Shown here: positions 50,794-61,081 of the stretch, piece by piece
How the letters are laid out: each line of letters starts with the position of its first letter
Position numbering within the stretch: the first letter of the stretch is position 1
NCBI GenBank assembly: GCA_016208975.1
Contig: JACQXA010000004.1
Coordinates: forward strand, 310,001 to 374,000
From: Nitrospinota bacterium
GTDB taxonomy: Bacteria > Nitrospinota_A > UBA7883 > JACRLM01
Direction: 5' to 3'
DNA length: 64,000 nt
Translations under genes and position numbers: made by a program
The notes under the pieces: model-generated
Seen by the model: the letters and a program-made list of their open reading frames with translations, nothing else
Told to the model about the DNA's origin: nothing
Databases searched by the model: none

Positions 50794-51666
50794 ATGGTCA
50801 ATAAATTATTGGCGGTCATCGCCGCGGTTGTCATTACATCCGGCTCCGTGGCGGAGAGCCGAGAAAGCGCCGTTCAAAAAGGGTTGAGGTTTTATAACGA
50901 GGGGAAATACGCCGAGGCGCTGAAAGCTTTTCATATATCCAAACCCCGGGAGCTGGACCGGAGGGCTTATCTTGCCTGGGGACTGAGCGCGTACAGGATG
51001 GGGAAATTCGAATCCGCCGCTATGAAACTGGAAAAAGCGGCTGGGATGGGCAAACCGGATGGGGACACCTGGGCGCTGACGGCGGAATGCCACTTGAAAT
51101 CCGGAAATCCCGGCAAAGCGTTGCAGGCTGTAAGGAAAACCGCTCCCTTAAAAGTCTCCAGCCGTGGCGAGGTGGACTTGTTGTGGGGCTCCATTGCTGA
51201 AGCCAGCGGAGCTTATGGCGAAGCGGCGCAAAAATACCGCTCGGCCCTCGGCGAGAATCCGGATAAGGAATTTGATATCCGCGCCGGATTAGGCAGGGTT
51301 TTGGCCGGGCTTGGCGATTACTCCGGCTCCATTGAAAACTTCACCAGGGCGGCAAAGCTGAAACCCGGCGACGCTGAGGCGTTTTCCGGTTTGGGATACG
51401 CGTATTTAAAATCGGGAATGCTGGCGCAGGCGGAGGAAAGTCTTTTAACAGCCGCCAGCCTTGCGCCAGGTTTGGCCCCGGTGTGGTACAACCTGGCCTG
51501 CGCCCAATCGAAACAGGGCAAGGTGGAGAATGCCTGCGCGTCCCTGTCGAAGGCGTTTGAGACCGGTTTTAACGACGTTAACGGCGCCCTGTCCGACGAT
51601 GATCTGGCCGGGTTGAGGGGAAAAGAATGTTTCTTGAAACTCACCCGGCGCATCCCGGTAAAATGA
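50794..51666 (+). CDS. Exported TPR protein
   Basis: A 290-residue protein with a signal peptide (about 1-20) and six or seven tetratricopeptide repeats (for example G-K-Y-A-E-A-L-K-A-F, G-D-Y-S-G-S-I-E-N-F and A-Y-L-K-S-G-M-L-A-Q-A-E-E-S-L). It would be periplasmic and act as a protein-interaction scaffold. It lies 199 bp upstream of a type IV pilin-like gene on the same strand. No specific function can be given. Confidence 0.8.
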   Translation: MVNKLLAVIAAVVITSGSVAESRESAVQKGLRFYNEGKYAEALKAFHISKPRELDRRAYLAWGLSAYRMGKFESAAMKLEKAAGMGKPDGDTWALTAECHLKSGNPGKALQAVRKTAPLKVSSRGEVDLLWGSIAEASGAYGEAAQKYRSALGENPDKEFDIRAGLGRVLAGLGDYSGSIENFTRAAKLKPGDAEAFSGLGYAYLKSGMLAQAEESLLTAASLAPGLAPVWYNLACAQSKQGKVENACASLSKAFETGFNDVNGALSDDDLAGLRGKECFLKLTRRIPVK

Positions 51667-51864
51667 TCCAACTGGGTGGAAGTTAAAAAACCGAAGCGCA
51701 ATTTTTATTGAGAAATTTTGGCTCAATTCCGGAAAAACCGTGTTATATTGTTACCGAAAAGCCCATCCAAGCCCAGGGCGCTAATCTCAAGAGAACTTTT
51801 GCCAACACGGGGGGACGTGAAGGTGGAAAGGTTCAAATGTTTTTTAAACAAGGAGTTGGCGCCG

Positions 51865-52317
51865 ATGCTACCCAATAAGCCCATGTTCGCCACAAAAAAA
51901 GGATTCACCCTTGTGGAGCTATTGGTGACTGTTTCCATCATCGCTGTCCTGATGGTGATAGTCATCCCGGAGCTTCAGAGGTACCGCCAGCGGTTTTACG
52001 ACACAACCGCGCTTTCGGACCTGAACCAGTTCACAAAGGCTGTGGCCAATACGGATACCCCTGCTTTTTTCATTAACTGGATCACCACACCGGGAACGCA
52101 TCCCAACTTTCCCGAAGTGAAGATTAGCAACGAGGTCAATATTCTAGACGTCTCAATAGACACCGGTTTAGGGTGGGTATGGTACGCGTGGGGGTGCCAT
52201 TTAAAAGGCGAAACCGGATATTTCCTTTATATCCCATATGGAACCGACCCGTGGGGCGGCTGGATGGTACCAAACCAGATTCAGGAGAGTCCGGCATATC
52301 GCTGGCTTTGCCCATGA
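51865..52317 (+). CDS. Type IV pilin-like / pseudopilin protein
   Basis: A 150-residue protein from the ATG at 51865, 9 bp after AAGGAG. The prepilin signature is K-K-G|F-T-L-V-E-L-L, with cleavage after Gly and Glu at +5, followed by the hydrophobic helix. The globular part is Trp- and Tyr-rich and ends P-A-Y-R-W-L-C-P. It resembles GspG/PilA-class proteins, but no pilus assembly or secretion genes are nearby, so it would rely on a system encoded elsewhere. Confidence 0.82.
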   Translation: MLPNKPMFATKKGFTLVELLVTVSIIAVLMVIVIPELQRYRQRFYDTTALSDLNQFTKAVANTDTPAFFINWITTPGTHPNFPEVKISNEVNILDVSIDTGLGWVWYAWGCHLKGETGYFLYIPYGTDPWGGWMVPNQIQESPAYRWLCP

Positions 52318-52359
52318 GCGTAACGCCTGATAGGCGTTTTATAAGGGAGGCAGGGGCGT

Positions 52360-52644
52360 TTACTGGCGCCGTATGGCCTCTATCTCCCGCTCCAGCGCCT
52401 CTTCCACCCGGGTTTTTTCCTGCCTGAAATTTTCCTTGGCTTCCTCCAGAGCGGCGGCATATTCAGGGCGCCCGGCTATTTTCTTCATTTTCTCGTCGAG
52501 CATGATTTTGGCCTCGGCAATCTTCGCCTCGGTTTTGCTCCGGGCTTCGGCTATGGCCGCTTTTTGGCTGGCGCTCAAAGATTTTAACTCGCCCCCCGTA
52601 AGCTTCGCCGCCTTCTCCATGGCCAGTTCCAGCGCCGATTTCAT
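52360..52644 (-). CDS. Small coiled-coil protein
   Basis: A 94-residue, Ala/Glu/Lys-rich protein that is almost entirely helical, with heptad patterning from about residue 25 to the end. It has no signal peptide. Its ATG overlaps the M48 peptidase stop by 4 bp, so translation is coupled. I do not recognise a named family. A regulatory or structural partner of the peptidase is possible. Confidence 0.7.
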   Translation of the reverse strand: MKSALELAMEKAAKLTGGELKSLSASQKAAIAEARSKTEAKIAEAKIMLDEKMKKIAGRPEYAAALEEAKENFRQEKTRVEEALEREIEAIRRQ

Positions 52645-53705
52645 TTTTTAGGCTCCTCTTCAATACGCAATATCTTGTTCGTTGTTTTTGCCTTCAGCAG
52701 GGTTTTTATCCTGGTTCCCGGGGCCAGCGCATCCCCCGGCTCCATGCCGTTCAACATGGCTGTTTCCATGGCCATCCCCTCGTCTCCACTGACCTCTTTG
52801 GCTATGGAGAGGAAAGTCTCCCCTTCTTTAACCGTGTGGATGTGCACCACCCAAGGCGGGTTGGTTTGCCCACGCCAGGCGGGTTTGCCGTACCTCAACC
52901 CCTCAATGGCGTCCAGATACCTGTCGCGGAAATCGTTTGTCTGCCCGTCGCGGGCTTTCAACAGTTCGCTTTTGCCTTCGGCTTCTATGATCCTGCTCAC
53001 GGTGTCCGGATGGGTTGCGGCGAACCCGTGATAACTGTGCCCCCCCTTCCGCTCTATGACCCTCAGCGACTCCAGGAACTTCACTATCCCTGTGGGGTCA
53101 TACCCCGCCTCGTACGCGGTGATCATCCCCACCTGGTCGCTCTCCATCTCAAACTCCCGGCCATACCCTAGAAGGACCTGTTGGGAAAGGGATGTGCTTA
53201 CGGTAAGCCACGCGCCGGCGTTCGCGCGGATTTCCTCGCTCAATGCCAGGCCGCCCAGGGTGAGCAGGGCCGAGCCTATCTGTTTTTTCATCTGCCGCAC
53301 GGCGTGGTGGCCTATCACATGGCCAACCTCGTGCCCTATCACGCCCGCCAATGCCGCCTCGGAGTTTAGCGTGGCCAGAAGCCCACGGGTCACATAAATA
53401 TATCCGCCGGGCAGAGCGAAAGCGTTTATCATCTCTTGATCAACGACTTTGAAGTGATACTCGAATTCCGGCTCGCGGATTTTGGTGAGTACCTTGTTCC
53501 CGACCCGGGTAACGTATTCCTGCAAGGCCGGGTCTTCATAATAGCCGTAGGAGCGGATGATGTCCTTGTCCGCCTCGCGGCCTATGGCCTCCTCGTCGGA
53601 TCCTTCAAACAGGGCCAGCCCATACCGGGCCGTGCCAACGACAAGCGCCATCGCCGCCAGAATGGCGATTAAAACCGGCAGACGCCAAGGCTTTTGAGCG
53701 TTCAT
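52641..53705 (-). CDS. M48-family metalloprotease with LysM-like tail (BepA/YfgC type)
   Basis: A 354-residue protein from the ATG at 53705; the frame is open to 53789. An N-terminal membrane anchor or signal (about 8-28) is followed by the peptidase domain, with zinc motif H-E-V-G-H in V-I-G-H-E-V-G-H-V-I-G-H-H and the third ligand in E-x-E-S-D. The C-terminal H-T-V-K-E-G-E-T-F-L-S-I-A-K segment is LysM-like. BepA-type enzymes degrade or repair outer-membrane proteins in the periplasm. Confidence 0.87.
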   Translation of the reverse strand: MNAQKPWRLPVLIAILAAMALVVGTARYGLALFEGSDEEAIGREADKDIIRSYGYYEDPALQEYVTRVGNKVLTKIREPEFEYHFKVVDQEMINAFALPGGYIYVTRGLLATLNSEAALAGVIGHEVGHVIGHHAVRQMKKQIGSALLTLGGLALSEEIRANAGAWLTVSTSLSQQVLLGYGREFEMESDQVGMITAYEAGYDPTGIVKFLESLRVIERKGGHSYHGFAATHPDTVSRIIEAEGKSELLKARDGQTNDFRDRYLDAIEGLRYGKPAWRGQTNPPWVVHIHTVKEGETFLSIAKEVSGDEGMAMETAMLNGMEPGDALAPGTRIKTLLKAKTTNKILRIEEEPKK

Positions 53706-53809
53706 TAAAAGTTCTGTTAAAATATAAATTTTAGCACATAACGCGAGGCCATTATCCGCCCGGGCTACACGGCGGAACCTTGGCCCCATTGCAGGATTGC
53801 GATTCGAAA

Positions 53810-54694
53810 GTGAATAAACCGTACAAGATCGGCCTTTTGCAGATGAGCATGTCCACTGATCCGGCGGAGAACATGTTGAAGGCCGTTTCTCTCATAGAGT
53901 CGGCGGCCAACGCTGGCGCCAGCGTTATTTGCCTGCCGGAGCTGTTCTTGACGCCATATTTCTGCCAGCGGGAGGACGCGGCGCTGTTCAACCACGCCGA
54001 GCCAATCCCCGGCCCGGCTACGGATACGCTGTGCAAAGCCGCGGCCAGGACCGGAGCCGTGATAGTAGCCTCGCTTTTCGAGAAACGGGCCAAGGGGCTT
54101 TACCATAACACCACGGCGGTCATCGGCCCCGATGGAAAGCTTATGGGGATTTACAGGAAAAACCACATTCCCGACGACCCGTCCTATTACGAGAAATATT
54201 ATTTCACCCCCGGCGACCTGGGTTTCAAAACCTTCGACACATCTTTCGGTAAGCTTGGCGTCCTCATCTGCTGGGACCAGTGGTATCCCGAGGCGGCGCG
54301 GCTGACGGCGCTTTTGGGGGCGGAGGTCATCTTTTACCCCACGGCCATAGGCTGGCATCCGGCGGAGCGTGAACAGTTCGGCGCGGCGCAGAAAGACGCG
54401 TGGAGAACCGTCCAGCGGGGCCACGCCATAGCCAACGGGGTGTATGTGGCGGCGGTGAACCGGGTTGGGCGCGAAATCACCAAAGAAGGGGGCGACGGCA
54501 TCCAGTTCTGGGGCGGCAGTTTTATAAGCGACCCATTCGGCGTGGTGACCGCCGAAGCCTCCGCCGACCGGGAGGAGATATTGATAACCGAGGTGGATCC
54601 GGCGAAGATCGAGGAGACCCGCCGCAACTGGCCGTTCCTGCGCGACCGCCGCATAGACCTGTACGGCGGAATAACAAGCCGCTATTCCGACTGA
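53810..54694 (+). CDS. aguB: N-carbamoylputrescine amidase
   Basis: About 294 residues from the GTG at 53810; an upstream TTG at 53780 is in frame. It is a nitrilase-superfamily enzyme with the Glu-Lys-Cys triad: C-L-P-E-L-F-L-T-P-Y-F, Y-R-K-N-H-I-P and L-I-C-W-D-Q-W-Y-P-E. The last motif is diagnostic of AguB. It converts N-carbamoylputrescine to putrescine, CO2 and ammonia. It is followed 10 bp later by agmatine deiminase, giving the complete agmatine-to-putrescine route. Confidence 0.92.
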   Translation: MNKPYKIGLLQMSMSTDPAENMLKAVSLIESAANAGASVICLPELFLTPYFCQREDAALFNHAEPIPGPATDTLCKAAARTGAVIVASLFEKRAKGLYHNTTAVIGPDGKLMGIYRKNHIPDDPSYYEKYYFTPGDLGFKTFDTSFGKLGVLICWDQWYPEAARLTALLGAEVIFYPTAIGWHPAEREQFGAAQKDAWRTVQRGHAIANGVYVAAVNRVGREITKEGGDGIQFWGGSFISDPFGVVTAEASADREEILITEVDPAKIEETRRNWPFLRDRRIDLYGGITSRYSD

Positions 54695-54704
54695 CAGCGA
54701 CACA

Positions 54705-55781
54705 GTGAAAACCTCGAAACTTACCGCCCTGCCCGCGCGGCAGGGTTACCGGATGCCCGCCGAGTGGGAAGGGCATGACGCCACATGGATATGCTGGCCC
54801 CAGAACGGGGAAGACTGGCCGGGCAAGCTGAACACCGTCCAGTGGGTGTTCGCCGAGATGGTCAAAAAACTCACCCTGGGCGAAACCGTCCGCATCATTG
54901 TTGGAAGCGTCGACAAATCCAAAAGCGTCCGGCGGATATTGGCCAAGTCCCGCGTGGACTTGACCCGGGTGGAGTTTTTCATCATACCCACCGACCGGGG
55001 CTGGACCCGCGACATGGGCCCCATATTCATTAAGAACGCCGCCGGGGAAAAGGCCATCGTAAATTTCAAATTCAACGCCTGGGCCAAGTACCCCAACTGG
55101 AGGCTGGATAACAAAGTGGCGGGCATAGTGGCGAGGAAGCTGAAAACGCCGATAGTGGAAGCGGTGGTAAATGGCGCGCCTTTCACGCTGGAAGGCGGGG
55201 CCATAGATGTGAACGGCAAAGGAACGCTAATCACCACCGTGGAATGTCTGCTGGACGATAAGGTTCAAACGCGAAACCCGGGATTGGGCAGGAAAGAGAC
55301 CGAACAGGCGCTTGCCGGTTATCTGGGCGCTAAAAATGTTATATGGCTCAACAAGGGTATTGCCGGGGATGACACCCACGGCCATGTGGACGACCTTTGC
55401 CGGTTCGTTAACGCCAATACCGTGGTCTTATGCGCCGAGGATAATCCCGCCGAAGATAATTACCGCCCGCTGAACGAAAACCGCGAGATATTGCAAGGCG
55501 CAAGGCTGGAGGACGGCTCCAAACCGGAAGTTGTGTTATTGCCCATGCCGGCGCCATTGGTTTTCGACGGGTTGCGCCTTCCGGCCTCTTACGCCAACTT
55601 TTACATCGGCGACGCGGTGGTGATAGTCCCCACCTTCAACGACGTAAAAGACCGGGTGGCGCTGGGGATATTGTCCGAACTGTTTCCGGGGCGGCAAGTT
55701 ATAGGCATCCACGCAGTGGATCTGGTGTGGGGGCTGGGCACGTTGCATTGCTTGACCCAGCAGGAGCCTAAAGGCATTTAA
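54705..55781 (+). CDS. aguA: Agmatine deiminase
   Basis: A 358-residue enzyme beginning at GTG. P-A-E-W-E-G-H-D-A-T-W-I-C-W-P is the family N-terminus. The guanidine-binding D-D-T-H-G-H-V-D-D segment is near residue 225, and the nucleophilic Cys is in G-T-L-H-C-L-T-Q-Q near the C-terminus. It hydrolyses agmatine to N-carbamoylputrescine and ammonia. It forms an operon with aguB. No arginine decarboxylase is in the window. Confidence 0.93.
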   Translation: MKTSKLTALPARQGYRMPAEWEGHDATWICWPQNGEDWPGKLNTVQWVFAEMVKKLTLGETVRIIVGSVDKSKSVRRILAKSRVDLTRVEFFIIPTDRGWTRDMGPIFIKNAAGEKAIVNFKFNAWAKYPNWRLDNKVAGIVARKLKTPIVEAVVNGAPFTLEGGAIDVNGKGTLITTVECLLDDKVQTRNPGLGRKETEQALAGYLGAKNVIWLNKGIAGDDTHGHVDDLCRFVNANTVVLCAEDNPAEDNYRPLNENREILQGARLEDGSKPEVVLLPMPAPLVFDGLRLPASYANFYIGDAVVIVPTFNDVKDRVALGILSELFPGRQVIGIHAVDLVWGLGTLHCLTQQEPKGI

Positions 55782-55812
55782 ACCACCGCATCATGCTTGA
55801 ACTTCAAGGTTA

Positions 55813-56529
55813 TCATCTGGCAAACATCATTCCGCCCATGACTATTATCAGGAAGTACATAAACCTCTTTACCGTGTCTTTATGGACATTATCGCTGGTG
55901 GCCGAGCCTGACAGGGAACCGGCCACAAGAAACGGCGCGCAGATGGCGAACCATTTTAAGGCCGCAAGCGTGGCCAGACCGGAAAGAGCGTAGAACGTGA
56001 TGACCATGATGTTGCTCACCACAAAATAGGTGACTAACACCCCTTTTTTTTGATCTATCTCCCAGGGCTGGGTCGTGACGAAAAAAACCGATATGGGGCC
56101 GTTTAACCCAAATGCGCCGCCCAGGATACCCGAGAAGAAACCGAACAAGTACGCGAGCCTGGCCCCCATTCGCAATTTGATTTCCGCCACCATCAGTGAA
56201 AATATTGCAAAGGCTATGAGAAATGAGCCAAGGCCCATTTTTATCATCGAGGGGTCCAGTGATTTAAGGAAATAGACCCCTATGGGTATGCCGAAAACGG
56301 CGCCGGTGAACAGCGGGCGGGACTTTTTAAAATCCAGCCGCTCATGCCACCGGAACATGAGGGTAAGGTTTATAAGGATACCATTCAACAGGGATAGCGG
56401 AATGGCTGTTTTCACGTCTATCAGCATGGCGAACAGCGGAATGGCGATAAGGGCGTGACCGAACCCGGCGGAACCCTGGGTGAACGCCGAGGCGAACGCT
56501 ATCAGCGGTAACAGCCAATATTCGCTCAC
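55813..56529 (-). CDS. TauE/SafE-family membrane exporter
   Basis: A 238-residue protein with about eight membrane helices. It has the two duplicated TauE/SafE repeats (G-S-A-G-F-G-H-A-L near residue 20 and G-I-L-G-G-A-F-G-L-N-G-P near 136). Members export sulfite, sulfoacetate or related organosulfur anions. No sulfur metabolism gene lies next to it, so the substrate is open. It is convergent with aguA and on the same strand as trpBA. Confidence 0.85.
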   Translation of the reverse strand: MSEYWLLPLIAFASAFTQGSAGFGHALIAIPLFAMLIDVKTAIPLSLLNGILINLTLMFRWHERLDFKKSRPLFTGAVFGIPIGVYFLKSLDPSMIKMGLGSFLIAFAIFSLMVAEIKLRMGARLAYLFGFFSGILGGAFGLNGPISVFFVTTQPWEIDQKKGVLVTYFVVSNIMVITFYALSGLATLAALKWFAICAPFLVAGSLSGSATSDNVHKDTVKRFMYFLIIVMGGMMFAR

Positions 56530-56575
56530 AGCGGCCTATCGAACGCGGGGAGAGCGCAAGACTGTCGTCTTCCCC

Positions 56576-57376
56576 CTATTTTTTATCCATGGCGCGGCGC
56601 ACGGAGGAAACGAACTTTGATAGCTCCCGAACAGCCTGCTCCGGCGACCCGGCGGAGTTGATGACCCTTACCGCCTGTGAGCCGATAATGACGCCGTCCG
56701 CAACGGCGGACATCTGGCGGGCCTGCTCCGGCCCGGTAACGCCGAATCCGGCGCATACCGGAAGGCGCGTGGTTTTCTTGAGGGCTTTTATCCCCTTGCC
56801 AGCTTCCGTGGCGGATGCCAGCTTGTTGCCGGTGACGCCCGCCACGCTTATGTAATAAACAAACCCGGAAGAACGGGCCGCTATCTGCTTTAACCTTTGC
56901 GATGGGGACGTGGGCGCGGCCAGCATTATGATGTCCAGCCCATGATCTTTGGCCGAAGGGGCGAACTCGTCTATCTCCTCCAGCGGCGCATCGGGGATTA
57001 TTATCCCATCCACGCCAGCTTCGGCGCATTGGCGCATGAACTTGTTAACCCCGTGGTTAATGATCAGCGTGGAGGCCAGCATGAACACCAGCGGAACGTC
57101 CGTTTGCTCACGGATCTTTTTAACCGCCGCCAGAACTTTCGTGAGGCTGGCTCCTCGCTTGATGGCCCGGTGGAAAGACTCCTGGATTACGGGCCCGTCC
57201 GCCAGCGGATCCGAGAATGGCACGCCAAGCTCCACGATGTCCGCCCCGGCCTTTTTAGCGGCCAGAACCAGCCTTACCGTGGTCTCGATGTCCGGATCTC
57301 CGGCGGTGAGGAATATCACCAGCGCACGGCGTTTTTCCGCCTTAAGCTTCGCGAATGTGGACTCTATCCTGCTCAT
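56576..57376 (-). CDS. trpA: Tryptophan synthase alpha subunit
   Basis: A 266-residue TIM-barrel subunit cleaving indole-3-glycerol phosphate. The catalytic Glu is in V-E-L-G-V-P-F-S-D-P and the Asp in L-A-D-G-P. The phosphate-binding G-F-G-V and I-I-G-S-Q-A-V segments are present. It follows trpB by 3 bp, so the two subunits are made together. The other trp genes are not in this window. Confidence 0.95.
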   Translation of the reverse strand: MSRIESTFAKLKAEKRRALVIFLTAGDPDIETTVRLVLAAKKAGADIVELGVPFSDPLADGPVIQESFHRAIKRGASLTKVLAAVKKIREQTDVPLVFMLASTLIINHGVNKFMRQCAEAGVDGIIIPDAPLEEIDEFAPSAKDHGLDIIMLAAPTSPSQRLKQIAARSSGFVYYISVAGVTGNKLASATEAGKGIKALKKTTRLPVCAGFGVTGPEQARQMSAVADGVIIGSQAVRVINSAGSPEQAVRELSKFVSSVRRAMDKK

Positions 57377-57379
57377 CGG

Positions 57380-58585
<1,206 letters not shown>

Positions 58586-58753
58586 ATCATCTCCAAAATC
58601 GGAACCTGTAGAGTTTACCAGCCGTTTCGGCCAAAGTAAAACATCACAGGGGTGGAATGTGAAAGTTACGAACCGGCTCCCTCAAGCGCGGTTTCCATCC
58701 TACGGAATATATGCCCGGCCTGGCGCAACCGCAAGCTGGACTAAGACTTTTCC

Positions 58754-60415
58754 TTAGAATCCATCTTCCGGCTTTTTTAACTCCGGCGCTTCGCCCGCGC
58801 CCTTGACTATCTCTTTCACCAGTTCTTCAGTAAGCCGGTTAAGCCCCCGCCGCCCGGCGGCGCTGATGGGTATGGCGTCGAACCGTTGGGTTAAATCCAT
58901 CACGGTCCCGGTATCCACCCTGTCCACCTTATTGAACACTGTTTTTCTGGGTATCTTGTCCAGCCCTATACGTTCAAGCACTTCTTCCACCGCGCGGATC
59001 TGTTTCTCAAAATCCGGGGCGGAGATGTCCACCAGATGGATAAGGATATCCGCGTCTTTCAACTCTTCAAGGGTGGAGCGGAACGCGTCCAGCAACTCGT
59101 CGGGCAGGTCGCGGATGAAGCCAACAGTGTCGGATATGACCACGTCCATATTCTTCGGGAACCGGATGCGGCGCGAGGTGGGGTCCAGCGTGGCGAACAG
59201 CTTGTCCTCCACCAGCACCGAGCTTTTTGTGAGAGCGTTGAGCAGGGTGGATTTACCGGCGTTGGTGTAGCCTATCACCGCTATCTGCGGCACGCCGGAG
59301 CGCTTTCTCAGGCTACGCCTCTGCTCCCTGCCGTGCCCGAGTTTTTTCAGAGCCGTCTCGGCCCGGTTTATCCTCTCCCTCAACCGGCGGCGGGTGATCT
59401 CCATGGATGTTTCACCGGGGCCTTTCATGCCTATGCCGCCCCGGATGCGGGAGAGGGCGTCGTCTTTCAACCCCACCCTGGGCAGGGAATATTTCAGGCG
59501 GGCCAGTTCCACCCTTAACTTGCCATCGGTGGAATGGGCCCTTCGGGCGAAGATGCGATGGATAAGCTGGGTGCGGTCCAAGGTCGGCATATCCGTGATA
59601 TTTCCTATAAACCGCGCCTGCGCGGGGGTAAGCTCCTGGTCGAAAAGTATCATGTCGGCGTTGAGCGCCATGGAGCGGATGATAACGTCTTTCACCCTGC
59701 CGGAGCCAAGGAGATTCTGGGGGTTGGGAGAACCTCGATAGATCACCCTGTCCACCGGGATAATCTGCTCCGTGCGGGCCAGTTCTGAAAGTTCGTACAG
59801 GCGCTCCTCAGCGTCGGCTTTGGGCAGGCTGGATATGTGCACCAGCAGGGCCCGCAATGAACCTTTTTCTTCTTTGCGCGTGTCCCGCCGGGCGAAATCC
59901 TCCTCCAGCGACTTTATGATGTCGGCGAACCTCACCCCGGTATCGGGATATCGCGTGGAAGGCAGGGTTATCCAGGGTTCCGGCGCGTCAGGATCCGGGT
60001 TCAGATGGGCGGAATACAGGTTTTGCGGGTCGCCGTCGGGCGCCACGGCCACGGCCATTATCAAGTCCAGCCGCAACATGGCCAGGTCCGTCAGGTCTTC
60101 CTTGGAGAGCGGCTCGTCTTTCAAATGGGTATGGATGACACGAAAACCCCTCAACCTTCCCGTGCCGGAACGCAACCTGCTCAGCGATGGGATCACTATC
60201 TGGCTTTGATCCCCGGCTATGACATATTCCACCTTGCCGCGCCGGTCCATCACCAGCCCCACCTGCCTGCCCAGTTCGCGGGATATCCTGCTTAAGGTGA
60301 GGATAAGCTCCGGCGGCGCCACCACGTCCGCCTGCGTCTTGCGCCTGTAAAGCCTTTCAAGCGCCCTTATCTGCGACGGCTTTAAACCGGTGAGGTTGCC
60401 TTCAACAGCTTTTAT
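58754..60415 (-). CDS. hflX: GTPase HflX, apparently starting at ATA
   Basis: A ribosome-splitting GTPase. The G domain has G-Y-T-N-A-G-K-S-T, D-T-V-G-F-I-R-D-L-P and a degenerate G4 (F-N-K-V-D). The first ATG/GTG/TTG in frame is at 60325, but homology continues upstream through G-N-L-T-G-L-K-P-S-Q-I-R-A-L-E-R-L-Y-R-R, the normal HflX N-terminus. The frame is closed by TAA at 60431, and the only starts available there are ATT (60430) or ATA (60415). GGAG lies exactly 8 bp before the ATA, so I place the start there, giving 553 residues. A base error turning ATG into ATA would explain it equally well. Confidence 0.85.
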   Translation of the reverse strand: MKAVEGNLTGLKPSQIRALERLYRRKTQADVVAPPELILTLSRISRELGRQVGLVMDRRGKVEYVIAGDQSQIVIPSLSRLRSGTGRLRGFRVIHTHLKDEPLSKEDLTDLAMLRLDLIMAVAVAPDGDPQNLYSAHLNPDPDAPEPWITLPSTRYPDTGVRFADIIKSLEEDFARRDTRKEEKGSLRALLVHISSLPKADAEERLYELSELARTEQIIPVDRVIYRGSPNPQNLLGSGRVKDVIIRSMALNADMILFDQELTPAQARFIGNITDMPTLDRTQLIHRIFARRAHSTDGKLRVELARLKYSLPRVGLKDDALSRIRGGIGMKGPGETSMEITRRRLRERINRAETALKKLGHGREQRRSLRKRSGVPQIAVIGYTNAGKSTLLNALTKSSVLVEDKLFATLDPTSRRIRFPKNMDVVISDTVGFIRDLPDELLDAFRSTLEELKDADILIHLVDISAPDFEKQIRAVEEVLERIGLDKIPRKTVFNKVDRVDTGTVMDLTQRFDAIPISAAGRRGLNRLTEELVKEIVKGAGEAPELKKPEDGF

Positions 60416-60538
60416 GGCAGGTTCTCCAATTTAACGCCAGTATCGAAATCACTACTATTCATGTATCTGTTATACCACCACGTTAGATCAGGTTAAACCT
60501 GCCATGGTCCGCCTCGCTTGATTGGTGACAAGTCCTGT

Positions 60539-61066
60539 TTAAAACGCCTCCACCACCACGGAGACCAGCGTCTCGGCGGCGCGTTTGGCGGCGTCTTCGG
60601 TGGCGGCAAGCCGCTGGCTCTCCGCGGCGGCGATGGCGCTTTGGGATACATACCGCCATGTGATGGCCACCCTTTGTTTGGTCAGCGTTTTTTCCCTGCG
60701 GGCGTAACGGTGGGTTATCTGGATATCCAGGCTCACGATATATTCGGTGGCCACGTTGTCCGATGAATAGGCCACGGGCTGGAGGCTGTAAGACTCTATG
60801 GAGCCTACAAGAAGGGTGTCAGCCGCGCCGGAATCATCCACTTTCAGCCTGCCGTCCCGGATGAACTCGTCTTTCACGGCGCGGGTAACGATGGAGTCCA
60901 GCTCCGGCTCGCCGGTCTTGTTTTCGAACAGGGGGATGGACACGCTTCGCACATCCTGCGGTAAGGCGCTTCCCTTACCCACCAGCGCGTATCCGCAACC
61001 GGCCACAAGCGCCAGCGCTAAAACGCACAGCGCCCCGCCCACCGTATTATATTTTGAGCGTCTCAC
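60539..61066 (-). CDS. lptE: LptE, LPS-assembly lipoprotein
   Basis: A 175-residue lipoprotein with lipobox L-V-A-G-C (Cys at about 24) followed by G-Y-A-L-V-G-K-G. The fold segment V-S-I-P-L-F-E-N-K-T-G-E-P-E-L-D is characteristic of LptE in delta-type proteobacteria. It plugs the LptD translocon in the outer membrane. It follows hflX's reading direction but is separated by 123 bp, and lies 15 bp downstream of acs. Confidence 0.85.
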   Translation of the reverse strand: MRRSKYNTVGGALCVLALALVAGCGYALVGKGSALPQDVRSVSIPLFENKTGEPELDSIVTRAVKDEFIRDGRLKVDDSGAADTLLVGSIESYSLQPVAYSSDNVATEYIVSLDIQITHRYARREKTLTKQRVAITWRYVSQSAIAAAESQRLAATEDAAKRAAETLVSVVVEAF

Positions 61067-61081
61067 AGCGTGTATTCCATT

